NCBI GenBank assembly: GCA_903820085.1
Contig: CAIJGA010000024.1
Coordinates: 1 to 64,000 of the forward strand
Length of the DNA stretch: 64,000 nucleotides
Reading direction: 5' to 3'
Origin: an uncultured Chlorobiaceae bacterium
GTDB lineage: Bacteria; Bacteroidota; Chlorobiia; Chlorobiales; Chlorobiaceae
Part shown: positions 15,764 through 26,257 of the stretch, one piece after another
Position numbering within the stretch: position 1 is the first letter of the stretch
How the letters are laid out: each line of letters starts with the position of its first letter
Position numbers and translations under genes: made by a program
The notes under the pieces: model-generated
Database searches by the model: none
Seen by the model: only the letters and a program-made list of their open reading frames with translations
What the model was told of the DNA's origin: nothing

Positions 15764-16939
15764 ATGACTCAGACTGAAACGGTTGCAAAAAAAACTGCTG
15801 CAAAGAAACCTGCTGTAGTAAAGGCAAAGGCGAGTTCAACGGTCACGGCAACTCCGGAACCCAAAAAAGCAGTAAAACCTGCTGCCAAAAAGAAGTCCGG
15901 TCAAGCCTTTCCTTTTACGGCAATTGTCGGTCAGGAGGAAATGAAGCTCAGTTTGATCCTTAATATCATTGATCCGAGAATCGGAGGTGTACTGGTTATG
16001 GGCCACAGAGGTACCGGAAAAAGTACCACCGTCAGGGCTCTTGCCGAAGTGCTTCCTTTTATTGAAAGGGTTGAAGGTGATACCTACAATCGCACCGTCG
16101 ATCAATTTATTGAAGGTGAAGAGGCTAAAAAGGGTCATAAGGCGATTGATCCTGCATCCCTCAAAATCGAAAAAATTCCTGTTCCCGTTGTTGACCTGCC
16201 TCTTGGTGCTACAGAAGACCGTGTTTGCGGTACCATTGATATCGAACAGGCGCTTACCAGCGGTGTAAAGGCGTTTGAGCCAGGCCTTCTTGCCCAGGCG
16301 AACCGGGGCTTTCTCTATATTGATGAGGTCAACCTGCTTGACGATCATCTTGTCGATGTTCTGCTTGATGTTGCTGCCAGCGGTCAAAACGTTGTTGAGC
16401 GTGAAGGTATCAGTATTCGCCATCCTGCACGTTTTGTGCTTGTCGGTTCAGGCAATCCCGAGGAGGGCGAGCTTCGTCCCCAGCTTCTCGACCGTTTTGG
16501 TCTGCATGCCCGTATCATCACGATTCTTGATATCGCAAAAAGAGTCGATATCGTCAAACGCCGCCGTGAGTTCGATGACGATCCGGATGCTTTTATGAAA
16601 AAGTACAATCGCGAACAGCAGAAGCTTCAGAAAAAAATTCAGACGGCCAAAGAGCTGCTTCCAACCGTTACCATGGATGACGCTGTGCTTACCGATATTG
16701 CAAAGCTTTGTATGAACCTTGGTATTGACGGTCACCGCGGTGAACTTACCATTACCCGTACAGCGTTTGCCCATGCAGCGTTCCGTGGGGAAACGGTTGT
16801 GACCATGAAACATGTCAAGGAAATTGCGGGCCTTTGTCTCCGCCACCGTCTGCGCAAGGATCCTCTTGAGACCCTTGATGTCGGTGAAAAAATTGATCGT
16901 GAACTCGCTAAAATCCTCGGAGAAGCGGAAGCAGTATAA
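15764..16939 (+). CDS. bchI: Magnesium chelatase subunit I
   Basis: A 391-residue AAA+ ATPase subunit that, with BchD and a BchH-type subunit, inserts Mg into protoporphyrin IX, the first committed step of bacteriochlorophyll synthesis. Walker A GHRGTGKST is near residue 80, Walker B GFLYIDEVNLLDDH near 185, and GNPEEGELRPQLLDRFG is typical. The first 45 residues are a Lys/Ala-rich, probably disordered extension ahead of the conserved FPFTAIVGQEEMK. The frame is open to an ATG at 15716, but the MTQTE start at 15764 is preferred. Its stop overlaps the bchD start in TAATG. Confidence 0.96.
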   Translation: MTQTETVAKKTAAKKPAVVKAKASSTVTATPEPKKAVKPAAKKKSGQAFPFTAIVGQEEMKLSLILNIIDPRIGGVLVMGHRGTGKSTTVRALAEVLPFIERVEGDTYNRTVDQFIEGEEAKKGHKAIDPASLKIEKIPVPVVDLPLGATEDRVCGTIDIEQALTSGVKAFEPGLLAQANRGFLYIDEVNLLDDHLVDVLLDVAASGQNVVEREGISIRHPARFVLVGSGNPEEGELRPQLLDRFGLHARIITILDIAKRVDIVKRRREFDDDPDAFMKKYNREQQKLQKKIQTAKELLPTVTMDDAVLTDIAKLCMNLGIDGHRGELTITRTAFAHAAFRGETVVTMKHVKEIAGLCLRHRLRKDPLETLDVGEKIDRELAKILGEAEAV

Positions 16940-18795
16940 TGATAGCTTTTACCGATATCGTTGGGATGGATCTGGCCAAGCAGGCGCTTATGCTGCTGGC
17001 CGTTGATTCTGAACTTGGCGGTGTTGTTATTCCTTCGGCCGTGGGGTCGGGAAAGTCGACGCTCGCCAGGGCATTTGCTGATATTCTTCCCGAAGGCACT
17101 CCCTTCGTGGAACTTCCTTTGAACGTCACTGAAGATCGCCTGATCGGAGGCGTCGACCTGGAGGCAACCCTTGCCACCGGAGTCCGCGTTGTCCAGCACG
17201 GCGTACTCTCGAAGGCACATGGCGGAGTGCTCTATGTCGACTCCATCAGTCTTCTCGACAGCTCGGCAGTATCGCACATCATGGATGCCATTTCGCGCGG
17301 AGAAGTTCTTGTTGAGCGCGAAGGCCTCAGTGAGGTTCATCCGGCGAAGTTCATGCTGGTGGGTACCTATGACCCGACTGATGGCGAGGTTCGCATGGGA
17401 CTGCTCGACCGGATTGGTATCATCGTTCCCTTTACCGCACAGAATGACTACAGGGCCCGCAAGAAAATTGTCAACGTGGTGCTTGGCAAGCGCAATGAAG
17501 AGGATACCCGTGATGAGCTCAAGATGCTTTCCGGTTTTATCCAGGCTGCCCGTGAGCAGTTGCCGCATGTATCCATAACGAAAGAACAGGTTCAGGCGTT
17601 GGTTCAGACGGCCATCAGTCTCGGCGTTGAGGGCAATCGCGTCGATATTTTTACCGTCCGTGCCGCAATAGCTGCCGCCGCCCTTGCCCAGCGCAGTGAT
17701 GTTGATGAGGAGGATATGAAACTCGCCATCAAGCTTGTGCTTATTCCTCGTGCAACCCGTATGCCTGAAAGGGAAGCTGATTCGAATGATGCACCACCCG
17801 AAGAGGAGCCGCCTCCTCAGGATGAGCAGGAATCTGAGGATGAAGAGTCCAATGCCGATACTCCGGATGCCGAAGCGGAAGAGGAGCAGAAAGAGACTCC
17901 CGATATGATCGAGGAGCTGATGATGGATGCTATCGAAATGGAGTTGCCAGATAATATTTTAAACATCTCTCTGGCATCGAAAAAGAAAACAACTACCGGC
18001 AGCCGTGGCGAAGCGCTCAACAACAAGCGCGGGCGTTTTGTGAGGGCACAGCCCGGTGAAATGCGTACCAATAAAGTTGCGCTTATCCCGACACTCATTT
18101 CAGCCGCACCCTGGCAGGAGACTCGCCGTCGTGACAGCAAGATGGCAAACAGGCCTAAAACAGCCCTGCTTATCACCAAAGATGATGTGAAGATCAAGCG
18201 CTTTCGTGACAAGTCAGGGACGCTTTTTATTTTCATGGTTGACGCATCGGGTTCCATGGCATTGAATCGCATGCGCCAGGCTAAGGGAGCTGTGGCAAGC
18301 CTGTTGCAGAATGCCTATGTGCATCGTGACCAGGTTGCCCTTATCTCGTTCCGCGGAAAGCAGGCTCAGGTTCTGTTGCCGCCCTCTCAGAGTGTTGACC
18401 GTGCAAAACGCGAACTTGATGTACTTCCAACCGGTGGCGGCACACCGCTCGCTTCTGCGCTTTATCTTGGCTGGGAGACAGCAAAACAGGCTCGCACCAA
18501 AGGTATTTCGCAGATCATGTTTGTGCTTATCACCGATGGACGCGGCAATATCGGACTGCAGGCAACCTTTGATCCAAACGCGGAAAAAGCGCCCAAGGAG
18601 GTGCTTGAAAAAGAGATTGAATCGCTGTCACTCTCCATTCAGGCCGATGGGGTTGCATCTATTGTTATCGATACCCAGATGAACTACCTCTCGAGGGGTG
18701 AAGCACCCAAGCTTGCCCAGAAACTCGGAGGACGTTACTTTTATCTGCCGAATGCCAAAGCCGAGCAGATTGTTGAAGCTGCATTGAGCTTTTAA
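16939..18795 (+). CDS. bchD: Magnesium chelatase subunit D
   Basis: A 618-residue Mg chelatase subunit D. Order of parts: an AAA-like domain related to BchI (1 to about 270) with P-loop AVGSGKST (34-41), a very acidic Pro/Glu linker (about 277-325), and a C-terminal von Willebrand A domain with the MIDAS motif DASGS (435-439) plus the TGGGTPLASAL and ITDGRGNIG loops. BchD forms the platform of the chelatase motor with BchI and contacts the large subunit through the vWA domain. Translation is coupled to bchI by the one-base overlap. Confidence 0.96.
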   Translation: MIAFTDIVGMDLAKQALMLLAVDSELGGVVIPSAVGSGKSTLARAFADILPEGTPFVELPLNVTEDRLIGGVDLEATLATGVRVVQHGVLSKAHGGVLYVDSISLLDSSAVSHIMDAISRGEVLVEREGLSEVHPAKFMLVGTYDPTDGEVRMGLLDRIGIIVPFTAQNDYRARKKIVNVVLGKRNEEDTRDELKMLSGFIQAAREQLPHVSITKEQVQALVQTAISLGVEGNRVDIFTVRAAIAAAALAQRSDVDEEDMKLAIKLVLIPRATRMPEREADSNDAPPEEEPPPQDEQESEDEESNADTPDAEAEEEQKETPDMIEELMMDAIEMELPDNILNISLASKKKTTTGSRGEALNNKRGRFVRAQPGEMRTNKVALIPTLISAAPWQETRRRDSKMANRPKTALLITKDDVKIKRFRDKSGTLFIFMVDASGSMALNRMRQAKGAVASLLQNAYVHRDQVALISFRGKQAQVLLPPSQSVDRAKRELDVLPTGGGTPLASALYLGWETAKQARTKGISQIMFVLITDGRGNIGLQATFDPNAEKAPKEVLEKEIESLSLSIQADGVASIVIDTQMNYLSRGEAPKLAQKLGGRYFYLPNAKAEQIVEAALSF

Positions 18796-18800
18796 TTCCC

Positions 18801-18838
18801 GAAGACCTTTCCGTTATGCTTTCCGGGAAGGTCTTTTT
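18801..18838 (+). terminator. Terminator after bchID
   Basis: GAAGACCTTTCC pairs with GGAAGGTCTT (one bulged T) and is followed by a T run (TTTTT). It starts six bases after the bchD stop, so bchI-bchD and the following large-subunit gene are probably separate transcripts. Confidence 0.8.
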
Positions 18839-18996
18839 GTGGAATTCTTCCGCTTCTTTCATACATTAGATGATATACATTGAGCATGAGGGTGTAGGCC
18901 GGTAATATATACGCCACCCCAATATTTATACTTCAGGTATATTCTTTACGTCATTATAAAAGTGACACCATCTAATGCATACCTACTCTTTACATC

Positions 18997-21900
18997 ATGT
19001 CTACTAGCCGTAAAATTGTTGCTATTGTTGGTCTTGAGCAGTATAACGCGGGCCTTTGGAAAAAGATAAAGGGGCTTCTTGCGGGTGAAGCTGAACTGAC
19101 CCAGTTGAGCGATGTTGATCTGGAAAAAAAGCATCCTGAGGCGGCAAAAGCGATTCATGAGGCCGATTGCGTCTTCATGAGTATGATCAATTTCAAGGAG
19201 CAGATTGACTGGTTCAAGCAACAGCTTGATCAATCGAGTAACGAGAAGACCATCTTTATTTTTGAGTCCATGCCCGAGGCTATGGCACTGACCAAGGTGG
19301 GAAGTTATTCCGTCGGTGACGGAAAGGCCGGTATGCCGGACATGGTTAAAAAAGTTGCGAAAATGCTGGTGAAGGGGCGCGATGAGGATGCTCTCTATGG
19401 GTATATGAAGCTCATGAAGATCATGCGCACCATTCTTCCCCTGGTGCCAAACAAAGCAAAGGATTTCAAGAACTGGCTGATGGTTTACTCTTACTGGATG
19501 CAGCCGACGGGGGAGAATATTGCCAACATGTTCCGGCTGATTCTTCGTGAATATTTTAACGAGCCGGTGACTGTAGGGGCGCTTGTTGAAGTGCCGAACA
19601 TGGGCATCTACCACCCTGATGCGCCAGCCTATTTTACGGATGTCAAGAGCTATAAAAGCTGGCTGAAAAAGCGCGGAATCAATATTGACAAAGGCCAGAA
19701 AATCGGCCTTTTGTTTTTCCGCAAACACCTGCTGCAGGAAAAAAGCTATATCGACAACACGATTCGTCTGCTTGAAAAACGGGGAATTCATCTTTTTCCT
19801 GCCTTTGTGACGGGAGTTGAAGGCCATGTACTGGTGCGCGACTGGTTTGTGAAGGAGAAAATCGATCTTCTGGTCAATATGATGGGTTTCGGGCTTGTCG
19901 GTGGCCCCGCCGGCTCGACCAAACCGGGAACAGCTGCTGAAGCACGTCATGAGATCATGAGCAAACTTGATGTTCCCTATATCGTTGCCCAACCTCTTTT
20001 GACCCAGGGCTTCGAATCATGGAAAGAGCTTGGAGTCTCTCCCATGCAGATGACCTTTACCTATGCTATTCCGGAAATGGATGGCGCGATCTGCCCTGTT
20101 ATTCTTGGAGCCATCCAGGATGGCAAGGTAGAGACGGTTCCTGAGCGCATTGACCGGCTTGCCGGCATTGTCAGCCAGTGGCTCCGCTTGCGTGCAACGG
20201 CCAACAAGGATAAAAACGTAGCTTTTATTGTCTACGATTATCCTCCCGGTCTCGGCAAAAAAGCCAGTGCGGCACTGCTCGATGTTCCAAGAACGCTTTT
20301 GGCTGCGCTGCAGAGGATGAAAAAAGAGGGGTACAATGTTGGTCAGTTGCCTGAAACTCCCGAAGCCCTTTTTCAGGCCCTTGATCATGCAACCGATCAT
20401 CAGGTTATGCAGCACCAGCCGGATGCCCTTAAAGTCAGTTACGACACGTTCAAGGAGCTGACCTCGTCAAGGGAGCGTGAACGCATTGAGGATCGGTGGC
20501 AGAAATTTCCTGGAGAAATTGTACCGATCGGTGAACAGGATGTTTTTATCGGCGGCATAAAATTCGGCAATATCTTTATCGGAGTTCAGCCCCGTATAGG
20601 GGTGCAGGGTGATCCCATGCGGTTGCTGTTCGATAAGACAAATACGCCGCACCACCAGTATATCGCATTTTATCGCTGGATAAGCCGCGAGTTTAAGGCG
20701 CACGCTATGGTGCATGTCGGGATGCACGGATCGGTCGAGTGGATGCCTGGTCTGCAGACCGGTCTTACCGGTGACTGCTGGCCGGATGCCCTTTTGGGAG
20801 AGGTGCCGCATATCTACATCTATCCGGTGAACAATCCCAGCGAGTCCACCATTGCAAAACGGCGCGGTCTGGCCACCATGGTTTCTCATGTTGTCCCGCC
20901 GCTATCGCGTGCCGGTCTCTACAAGGAGCTGCCTGCACTGAAAGAGCTGCTGGTTGATTTTAGAGAGAGAATTTTTTCAGCTTCCGCCTCAGCTTCCGTC
21001 AATGGGGAGACTGATGCGTCGGGCTTTGAAGAAGCCATTATGCAGAAAGCCGAACTGCTCAATCTGACCGATGATTGCCCCCGCCGTGAAAGCGAAGAGT
21101 TTAGTGATTATGTCAGCAGACTCTATATTTATGTCAGCGAACTTGAAAATCGCCTGATTTCCAACTCCCTTCATGTTTTTGGTGAAGCCAGTCCGCTGGA
21201 GGCACAGATTATTACCGTCACCGAAACCCTTAAAAATCGGGAGGAGGATGGACGGACGATACCCTCTCTGCTCATGAGTGCATCCGGGAAAAACGGGCAC
21301 TTTAGAAGTTATGAAGAGTTGACCAGTCGATCAAGAAAGGGCGAGGAAGAGGCTATCCGCCTGCGCGAATGGGTTGATACCTCCTGCCGTGATTTTGTTC
21401 AGCAGGTGCTGTTTGACCGGAAAAATGCCGCCAGTGCCTTTGCTGTGATTACAGGAGGAGCTCGCATTCCTGCTGACTATTCAGCGTTTATCGACCAGTT
21501 GATCAGGGAAGGATCGCAGCTTCTGTTTGCGCTTCGCGACAATACCGGTGAGCTGGACTCCCTGATGAAGGTTCTCTGTGGCCGTTATATCTCTTCCGGC
21601 CCTGGCGGTGACCTGGTGCGCGACGGTATCAATGTGCTCCCTTCAGGCCGCAACATCCACTCTATCGACCCGTGGAGAATCCCTTCGGTACTGGCTTTCA
21701 AGCGGGGGACGCTTATTGCCGACAGCATCGTCAAAAAGCATCTTGAGGAAAATGATGGACAATATCCCGAAACCATAGCCCAGGTGCTCTGGGGTCTCGA
21801 TACCATCAAAACCAAGGGTGAGGCAGTTGCTGTTGTCATCAGGCTGCTCGGCGGGGAACCCTCCTACGACGCTTTCGGCAAAATCAGTCACTACAGTCTG

Positions 21901-22839
21901 GTGTCGCTCGACAAGCTTCGTCGTCCGCGTATTGATGTGCTGATGCAGCTCAGTCCGATTTTCCGTGACGCCTTTGGTCTTCTCATGGATCAGCTTGACC
22001 GCCTTGTCAAGGAAGCCGCCAAAGCTGATGAGCCGGTTGAGATGAACTATGTCAAAAAACATGTTGATGAAGCGCTTGCTTCCGGCATGGAGTACGAGAG
22101 CGCCACAGCCCGCCAGTTTACCCAGGCCCCCGGCGCCTATGGTACTTATGTTGATGATATGATTGAGGACTCTGCCTGGGATACGGAGGGCGATTTGGAT
22201 GATCTCTTTATCCGCCGCAACAGCAGTGCCTACGGTGGCGGAAGAAAAGGCGGGAACGAGTCCGGCATTCTGCAGAAACTTCTTGGGTCGGTTGACCGGG
22301 TGGTGCATCAGGTTGACTCTACCGAATTTGGCATTTCTGATATCGACCATTATTTCTCATCCTCCGGATCGCTGCAGCTTGCCGCACGCCGCAGGAACAC
22401 CAAGGGCGGCGATGTCAAGCTCAACTACGTTGAATCGTTTACCTCCGATATCAAGGTTGATGATGCCGACAAATCGTTGCGTATCGAGTACCGTTCAAAA
22501 TTGCTTAACCCAAAGTGGTTTGAAGGGATGCTCAAGCATGGCCATAGCGGCGCCGGAGAAATCAGCAACCGCGTCACCTATATGCTTGGCTGGGACGCTG
22601 TAACCAAGAGTGTTGACGACTGGGTCTACAAAAAAACGGCCGAGACCTATGCGCTTGACCCCGAAATGCGGGAGCGCCTTGCAACACTTAATCCCCAGGC
22701 AATCAAGAACATTGTCGGCCGTATGCTTGAGGCGAACGGACGAGGCATGTGGAAAGCCGACCAGAGCATGATTGATGAGTTACAGGAGATCTATGCTGAT
22801 TTGGAAGACCGCCTCGAAGGGTTGACGGATAACGAATAA
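18997..22839 (+). CDS. bchH: Magnesium chelatase large subunit (BchH family; probably the BchT paralogue)
   Basis: A 1280-residue porphyrin-binding subunit of Mg chelatase, full length for the family and homologous to cobaltochelatase CobN. Conserved blocks include YSYWMQPTGENIANM, FRKHLLQEKSYIDN, HVGMHGSVEWMPGLQTGLTGDCWPD (split: HVGMHGSVEWMPG then LTGDCWPDALLGE) and RRNSSAYGGGRKGG. Green sulfur bacteria carry three paralogues (BchH, BchS, BchT); to my knowledge bchT is the one next to bchID in Chlorobaculum tepidum, so synteny suggests BchT. The family is certain, the paralogue is not. The 150-base leader after the bchD terminator can hold its own promoter. Confidence 0.93.
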   Translation: MSTSRKIVAIVGLEQYNAGLWKKIKGLLAGEAELTQLSDVDLEKKHPEAAKAIHEADCVFMSMINFKEQIDWFKQQLDQSSNEKTIFIFESMPEAMALTKVGSYSVGDGKAGMPDMVKKVAKMLVKGRDEDALYGYMKLMKIMRTILPLVPNKAKDFKNWLMVYSYWMQPTGENIANMFRLILREYFNEPVTVGALVEVPNMGIYHPDAPAYFTDVKSYKSWLKKRGINIDKGQKIGLLFFRKHLLQEKSYIDNTIRLLEKRGIHLFPAFVTGVEGHVLVRDWFVKEKIDLLVNMMGFGLVGGPAGSTKPGTAAEARHEIMSKLDVPYIVAQPLLTQGFESWKELGVSPMQMTFTYAIPEMDGAICPVILGAIQDGKVETVPERIDRLAGIVSQWLRLRATANKDKNVAFIVYDYPPGLGKKASAALLDVPRTLLAALQRMKKEGYNVGQLPETPEALFQALDHATDHQVMQHQPDALKVSYDTFKELTSSRERERIEDRWQKFPGEIVPIGEQDVFIGGIKFGNIFIGVQPRIGVQGDPMRLLFDKTNTPHHQYIAFYRWISREFKAHAMVHVGMHGSVEWMPGLQTGLTGDCWPDALLGEVPHIYIYPVNNPSESTIAKRRGLATMVSHVVPPLSRAGLYKELPALKELLVDFRERIFSASASASVNGETDASGFEEAIMQKAELLNLTDDCPRRESEEFSDYVSRLYIYVSELENRLISNSLHVFGEASPLEAQIITVTETLKNREEDGRTIPSLLMSASGKNGHFRSYEELTSRSRKGEEEAIRLREWVDTSCRDFVQQVLFDRKNAASAFAVITGGARIPADYSAFIDQLIREGSQLLFALRDNTGELDSLMKVLCGRYISSGPGGDLVRDGINVLPSGRNIHSIDPWRIPSVLAFKRGTLIADSIVKKHLEENDGQYPETIAQVLWGLDTIKTKGEAVAVVIRLLGGEPSYDAFGKISHYSLVSLDKLRRPRIDVLMQLSPIFRDAFGLLMDQLDRLVKEAAKADEPVEMNYVKKHVDEALASGMEYESATARQFTQAPGAYGTYVDDMIEDSAWDTEGDLDDLFIRRNSSAYGGGRKGGNESGILQKLLGSVDRVVHQVDSTEFGISDIDHYFSSSGSLQLAARRRNTKGGDVKLNYVESFTSDIKVDDADKSLRIEYRSKLLNPKWFEGMLKHGHSGAGEISNRVTYMLGWDAVTKSVDDWVYKKTAETYALDPEMRERLATLNPQAIKNIVGRMLEANGRGMWKADQSMIDELQEIYADLEDRLEGLTDNE

Positions 22840-22869
22840 TTTGCCGAGAGGGGGATGCGTATTGCCAGG

Positions 22870-22897
22870 AGTGGCGGGATAAGCCCGCCACTTTGTG
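22870..22897. terminator. Bidirectional hairpin between bchH/T and guaB
   Basis: AGTGGCGGG (22870-22878) and CCCGCCACT (22884-22892) form a perfect nine-base stem with a five-base loop, between two converging genes. The T run after it is short (CTTTGTGTTT). Confidence 0.7.
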
Positions 22898-22922
22898 TTT
22901 GGTCCAGCTTATTCGAATCCCC

Positions 22923-24464
<1,542 letters not shown>

Positions 24465-24636
24465 TTACGAAAAGTGAGCATAGAACGGTAATGTTAATAG
24501 CGGTAAACATTCGCCAGATAAAACGAAATATTCAAAATTAACATTGAAGTAACGTTGTCCTTAAAAAGCCACTGAGTAAGAGAATGAGTTTTGAAAATCA
24601 AAAATAGAGTGTAAATTAAAGGCCATATATTATTAG

Positions 24637-24727
24637 GGAGAGGTCGCATAGTTGGTCTAGTGCGCTCGCCTGGAAAGCGGGTAGGGTGTCACAGCCCTCG
24701 AGGGTTCGAATCCCTCCCTCTCCGCCA
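24637..24727 (+). tRNA. tRNA-Ser(GGA)
   Basis: A 91-base class II tRNA: acceptor GGAGAGG/CCTCTCC, anticodon loop CTGGAAA in TCGCCTGGAAAGCGG giving anticodon GGA, a long variable arm, T-arm GGGTTCGAATCCC, discriminator G and an encoded CCA at 24725-24727. Confidence 0.96.
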
Positions 24728-24767
24728 GGAAGTCCAAGATATTCATAAATAGCAATTTAGCTATCGA

Positions 24768-24792
24768 AGAAGCCCGCTGCACGCGGGCTTCT
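24768..24792 (+). terminator. Hairpin after tRNA-Ser(GGA)
   Basis: AGAAGCCCGC and GCGGGCTTCT form a perfect ten-base stem around TGCAC. Only a weak T-rich tail follows (GTGTATAA), so termination efficiency is unclear. Confidence 0.65.
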
Positions 24793-24894
24793 GTGTATAA
24801 TGAATTCGACTGAGAATCCCTTTTCCCTCTATTCTTCCTGCAGCGCTTTCTGCTTTCATCCGAAGTCAAATGCCTCCACTTTCACGGATCCCAG

Positions 24895-25165
24895 GTAAGG
24901 AAACCGATTCCCTCCTATCAAGTCTATAAAGGCGACCTTTTCGAACTGGTTGACGCAGCAATAGACTTTGTGATGGGTAAGCTGTCCCGACATATGAGAA
25001 CATTCCCGCGCAAGTCGGCACCAAGTTGGCACTAAGTCAGCACCAAGTCATTAACCCGCTCATCATGGCAGGATTGATTGAAATGACCATTCCGTGATAA
25101 ACCACGAAGCAACCTGCAAAAATACAGAATAACAGAAAAAGGAAAAACCTGGTTTACAGAAAGAA
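24895..25165 (+). pseudogene. Remnant of an AlbA/Schlafen-type ATP-binding (RecG-like) protein
   Basis: Joining three frames gives a coherent protein C-terminal part: from 24901 KPIPSYQVYKGDLFELVDAA, then (frame change near 25012) VGTKLALSQHQVINPLIMAG, then (frame change at 25095) DKPRSNLQKYRITEKGK to about 25145. These are familiar pieces of the AAA_4/AlbA putative DNA-binding ATPases common in green sulfur bacteria. The N-terminal ATPase part is missing, and at least two frameshifts are present, so it cannot be functional. It lies directly after the tRNA-Ser gene. Confidence 0.65.
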
Positions 25166-25224
25166 AGCAATGATATCAGAGTATCCCGTTAAATCACTCC
25201 GCAAGCTTTCTTATAGAGGTTGCG

Positions 25225-25335
25225 CTAATCAATGCGGCTTGTTCTCGGGAGAAATCCATCCAGCATGGGTATCCCTCTTAACGTTGCATCTTTTGTGTGG
25301 GCAAGGAGACGTTTATCAGCAGCACGGGCGGTCAT
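25225..25335 (-). other. Short unassigned open frame
   Basis: A 36-codon frame from the ATG at 25335 (start MTARAADKRLLAHTKDATLR). It is open several codons further upstream. No family recognised. It lies in the decayed segment between an ATPase remnant and a broken toxin-antitoxin pair, so it may itself be a fragment of a former gene. The rest of 25166-25393 shows nothing else. Confidence 0.2.
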
Positions 25336-25393
25336 ATTTACATCATCATGCAACTCCGGCAAGAGAGAGTGATGATAATGAATGCCTTATGAA

Positions 25394-25688
25394 TCAGGAG
25401 CGGTGAGCCGAAACAACCGCGATTTTCACACCAAGGGCACGAAGAATGGCATTTATCGTGTTAAAGCGAGGATGTGCGCCCTGACGTAACGCCTTGTAGA
25501 GGCTTTCTCTGCACGAGACCCGCATCTTTGGCAATTTGCGCCATGCCACGAGCCTTTGCTACGTCACCAAGCGCAGCGATGAAGACGTCAGGGTTGGTGT
25601 CTTCAGCGGCCACAGAAAGATATTCGGTAATAACCTCATCGTTATCGAGATAATCCGCTATGTCGAATGTTGCGTATGTCGTTTTCAT
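25394..25688 (-). pseudogene. HigA-type antitoxin with frameshift
   Basis: The first 57 codons (YLDNDEVITEYLSVAAEDTN, FIAALGDVAKARGMAQIA, KDAGL) match the addiction-module antidote family. One extra base at 25514 then shifts the frame. Dropping it restores the expected helix-turn-helix remainder (CRESLYKALRQGAHPRF, then INAILRALGVKIAVV) to a TGA at 25394-25396. As written, translation ends after 75 residues at 25461 and lacks half of the DNA-binding domain. It overlaps the toxin gene by four bases, the usual layout for this toxin-first family. A sequencing error cannot be excluded. Confidence 0.75.
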
Positions 25689-25997
25689 GGTTTCTCTTCC
25701 TTTAGTTCACGAGCTATTTTCTTCGCATGGGTAATATCTTTCCGCTGTGTTGACTTGTCACCGCCAGCCAACAAAAGGTAAACGGTTGTTCCTGTTTGAA
25801 TGTAATAGACCCGATAACCCGCACCGACATGAATCCGCATTGAGTATTTCTGAAATGCCTTCACCCACAGGTTCAGAGTCGCCAAAGTTCCCATGGATTG
25901 CACTCTGAAGGCGGGCCAGGATTCTGGCTTTCGCCTTCAGGTCTGAAAGACCCGACAACCATGCATCAAAAGAGGATGATCGAATAAAAGTATTCAT
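25685..25997 (-). pseudogene. HigB/RelE-type toxin with frameshift
   Basis: The N-terminal part (FDAWLSGLSDLKAKARILAR, NFGDSEPVGEGISE) and the C-terminal part (MRIHVGAGYRVYYIQTG, VYLLLAGGDKSTQRKDI, AKKIARELKEEKP) are those of a plasmid-stabilisation/HigB-like mRNA-cleaving toxin of about 100 residues. They lie in different frames because of seven extra bases at 25841-25847. Without them the reading is GISE-MRIHV, the normal family junction. As written the toxin is cut after about 48 native residues. Both members of this pair carry a frame-disrupting change. Confidence 0.75.
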
Positions 25998-26219
25998 ATT
26001 ATACTCCTATGGTATCTATTTGGATACTTTTTTACAAGTTTTTTTAGCTTTTTCCCCCTTACCTGATGAATGATGAGGGCAACAAGGGGTCTGCTAACGA
26101 TCTGGAGAAAATATCATGCTCAGACTTTTTGATAAAAGAGCTTCAAAAATCTTGATACTGTAGCTTGATGGATGGTAGAATGAAGGTTGGGTGTAAATTT
26201 TCTTGGTTTTTGCTTCTAT

Positions 26220-26256
26220 GTATGCAATATTAAGGTAAAACTTTAATATTGCATAC
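26220..26256. promoter_or_regulatory. Long palindrome directly before the DUF4143 ATPase start
   Basis: GTATGCAATATTAA (26220-26233) and TTAATATTGCATAC (26243-26256) are perfect 14-base inverted repeats with a nine-base spacer. The ATG of the next gene follows after one base. It could be an operator, or an RNA hairpin that would hide the ribosome binding region. No standard ribosome binding site is visible. Confidence 0.65.
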
Positions 26257-26257
26257 A

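Noticed and set aside
18946-19992. A 348-codon open frame on the minus strand opposite the chelatase large-subunit gene
   Set aside because: It is a shadow of the strong coding frame on the plus strand; its translation is rich in His, Phe and Leu with no family pattern.
25011-25055. Short tandem-like repeat (AAGTCGGCACC, AAGTTGGCACT, AAGTCAGCACC) taken at first for a CRISPR or regulatory repeat
   Set aside because: It is explained by the VGTKLALSQHQV stretch of the ATPase remnant; there are no spacers or regular units.
25394-25688. Programmed frameshift in the antitoxin
   Set aside because: No slippery run or stimulating hairpin is seen at 25514, and the toxin is also broken; decay or a sequence error is simpler.
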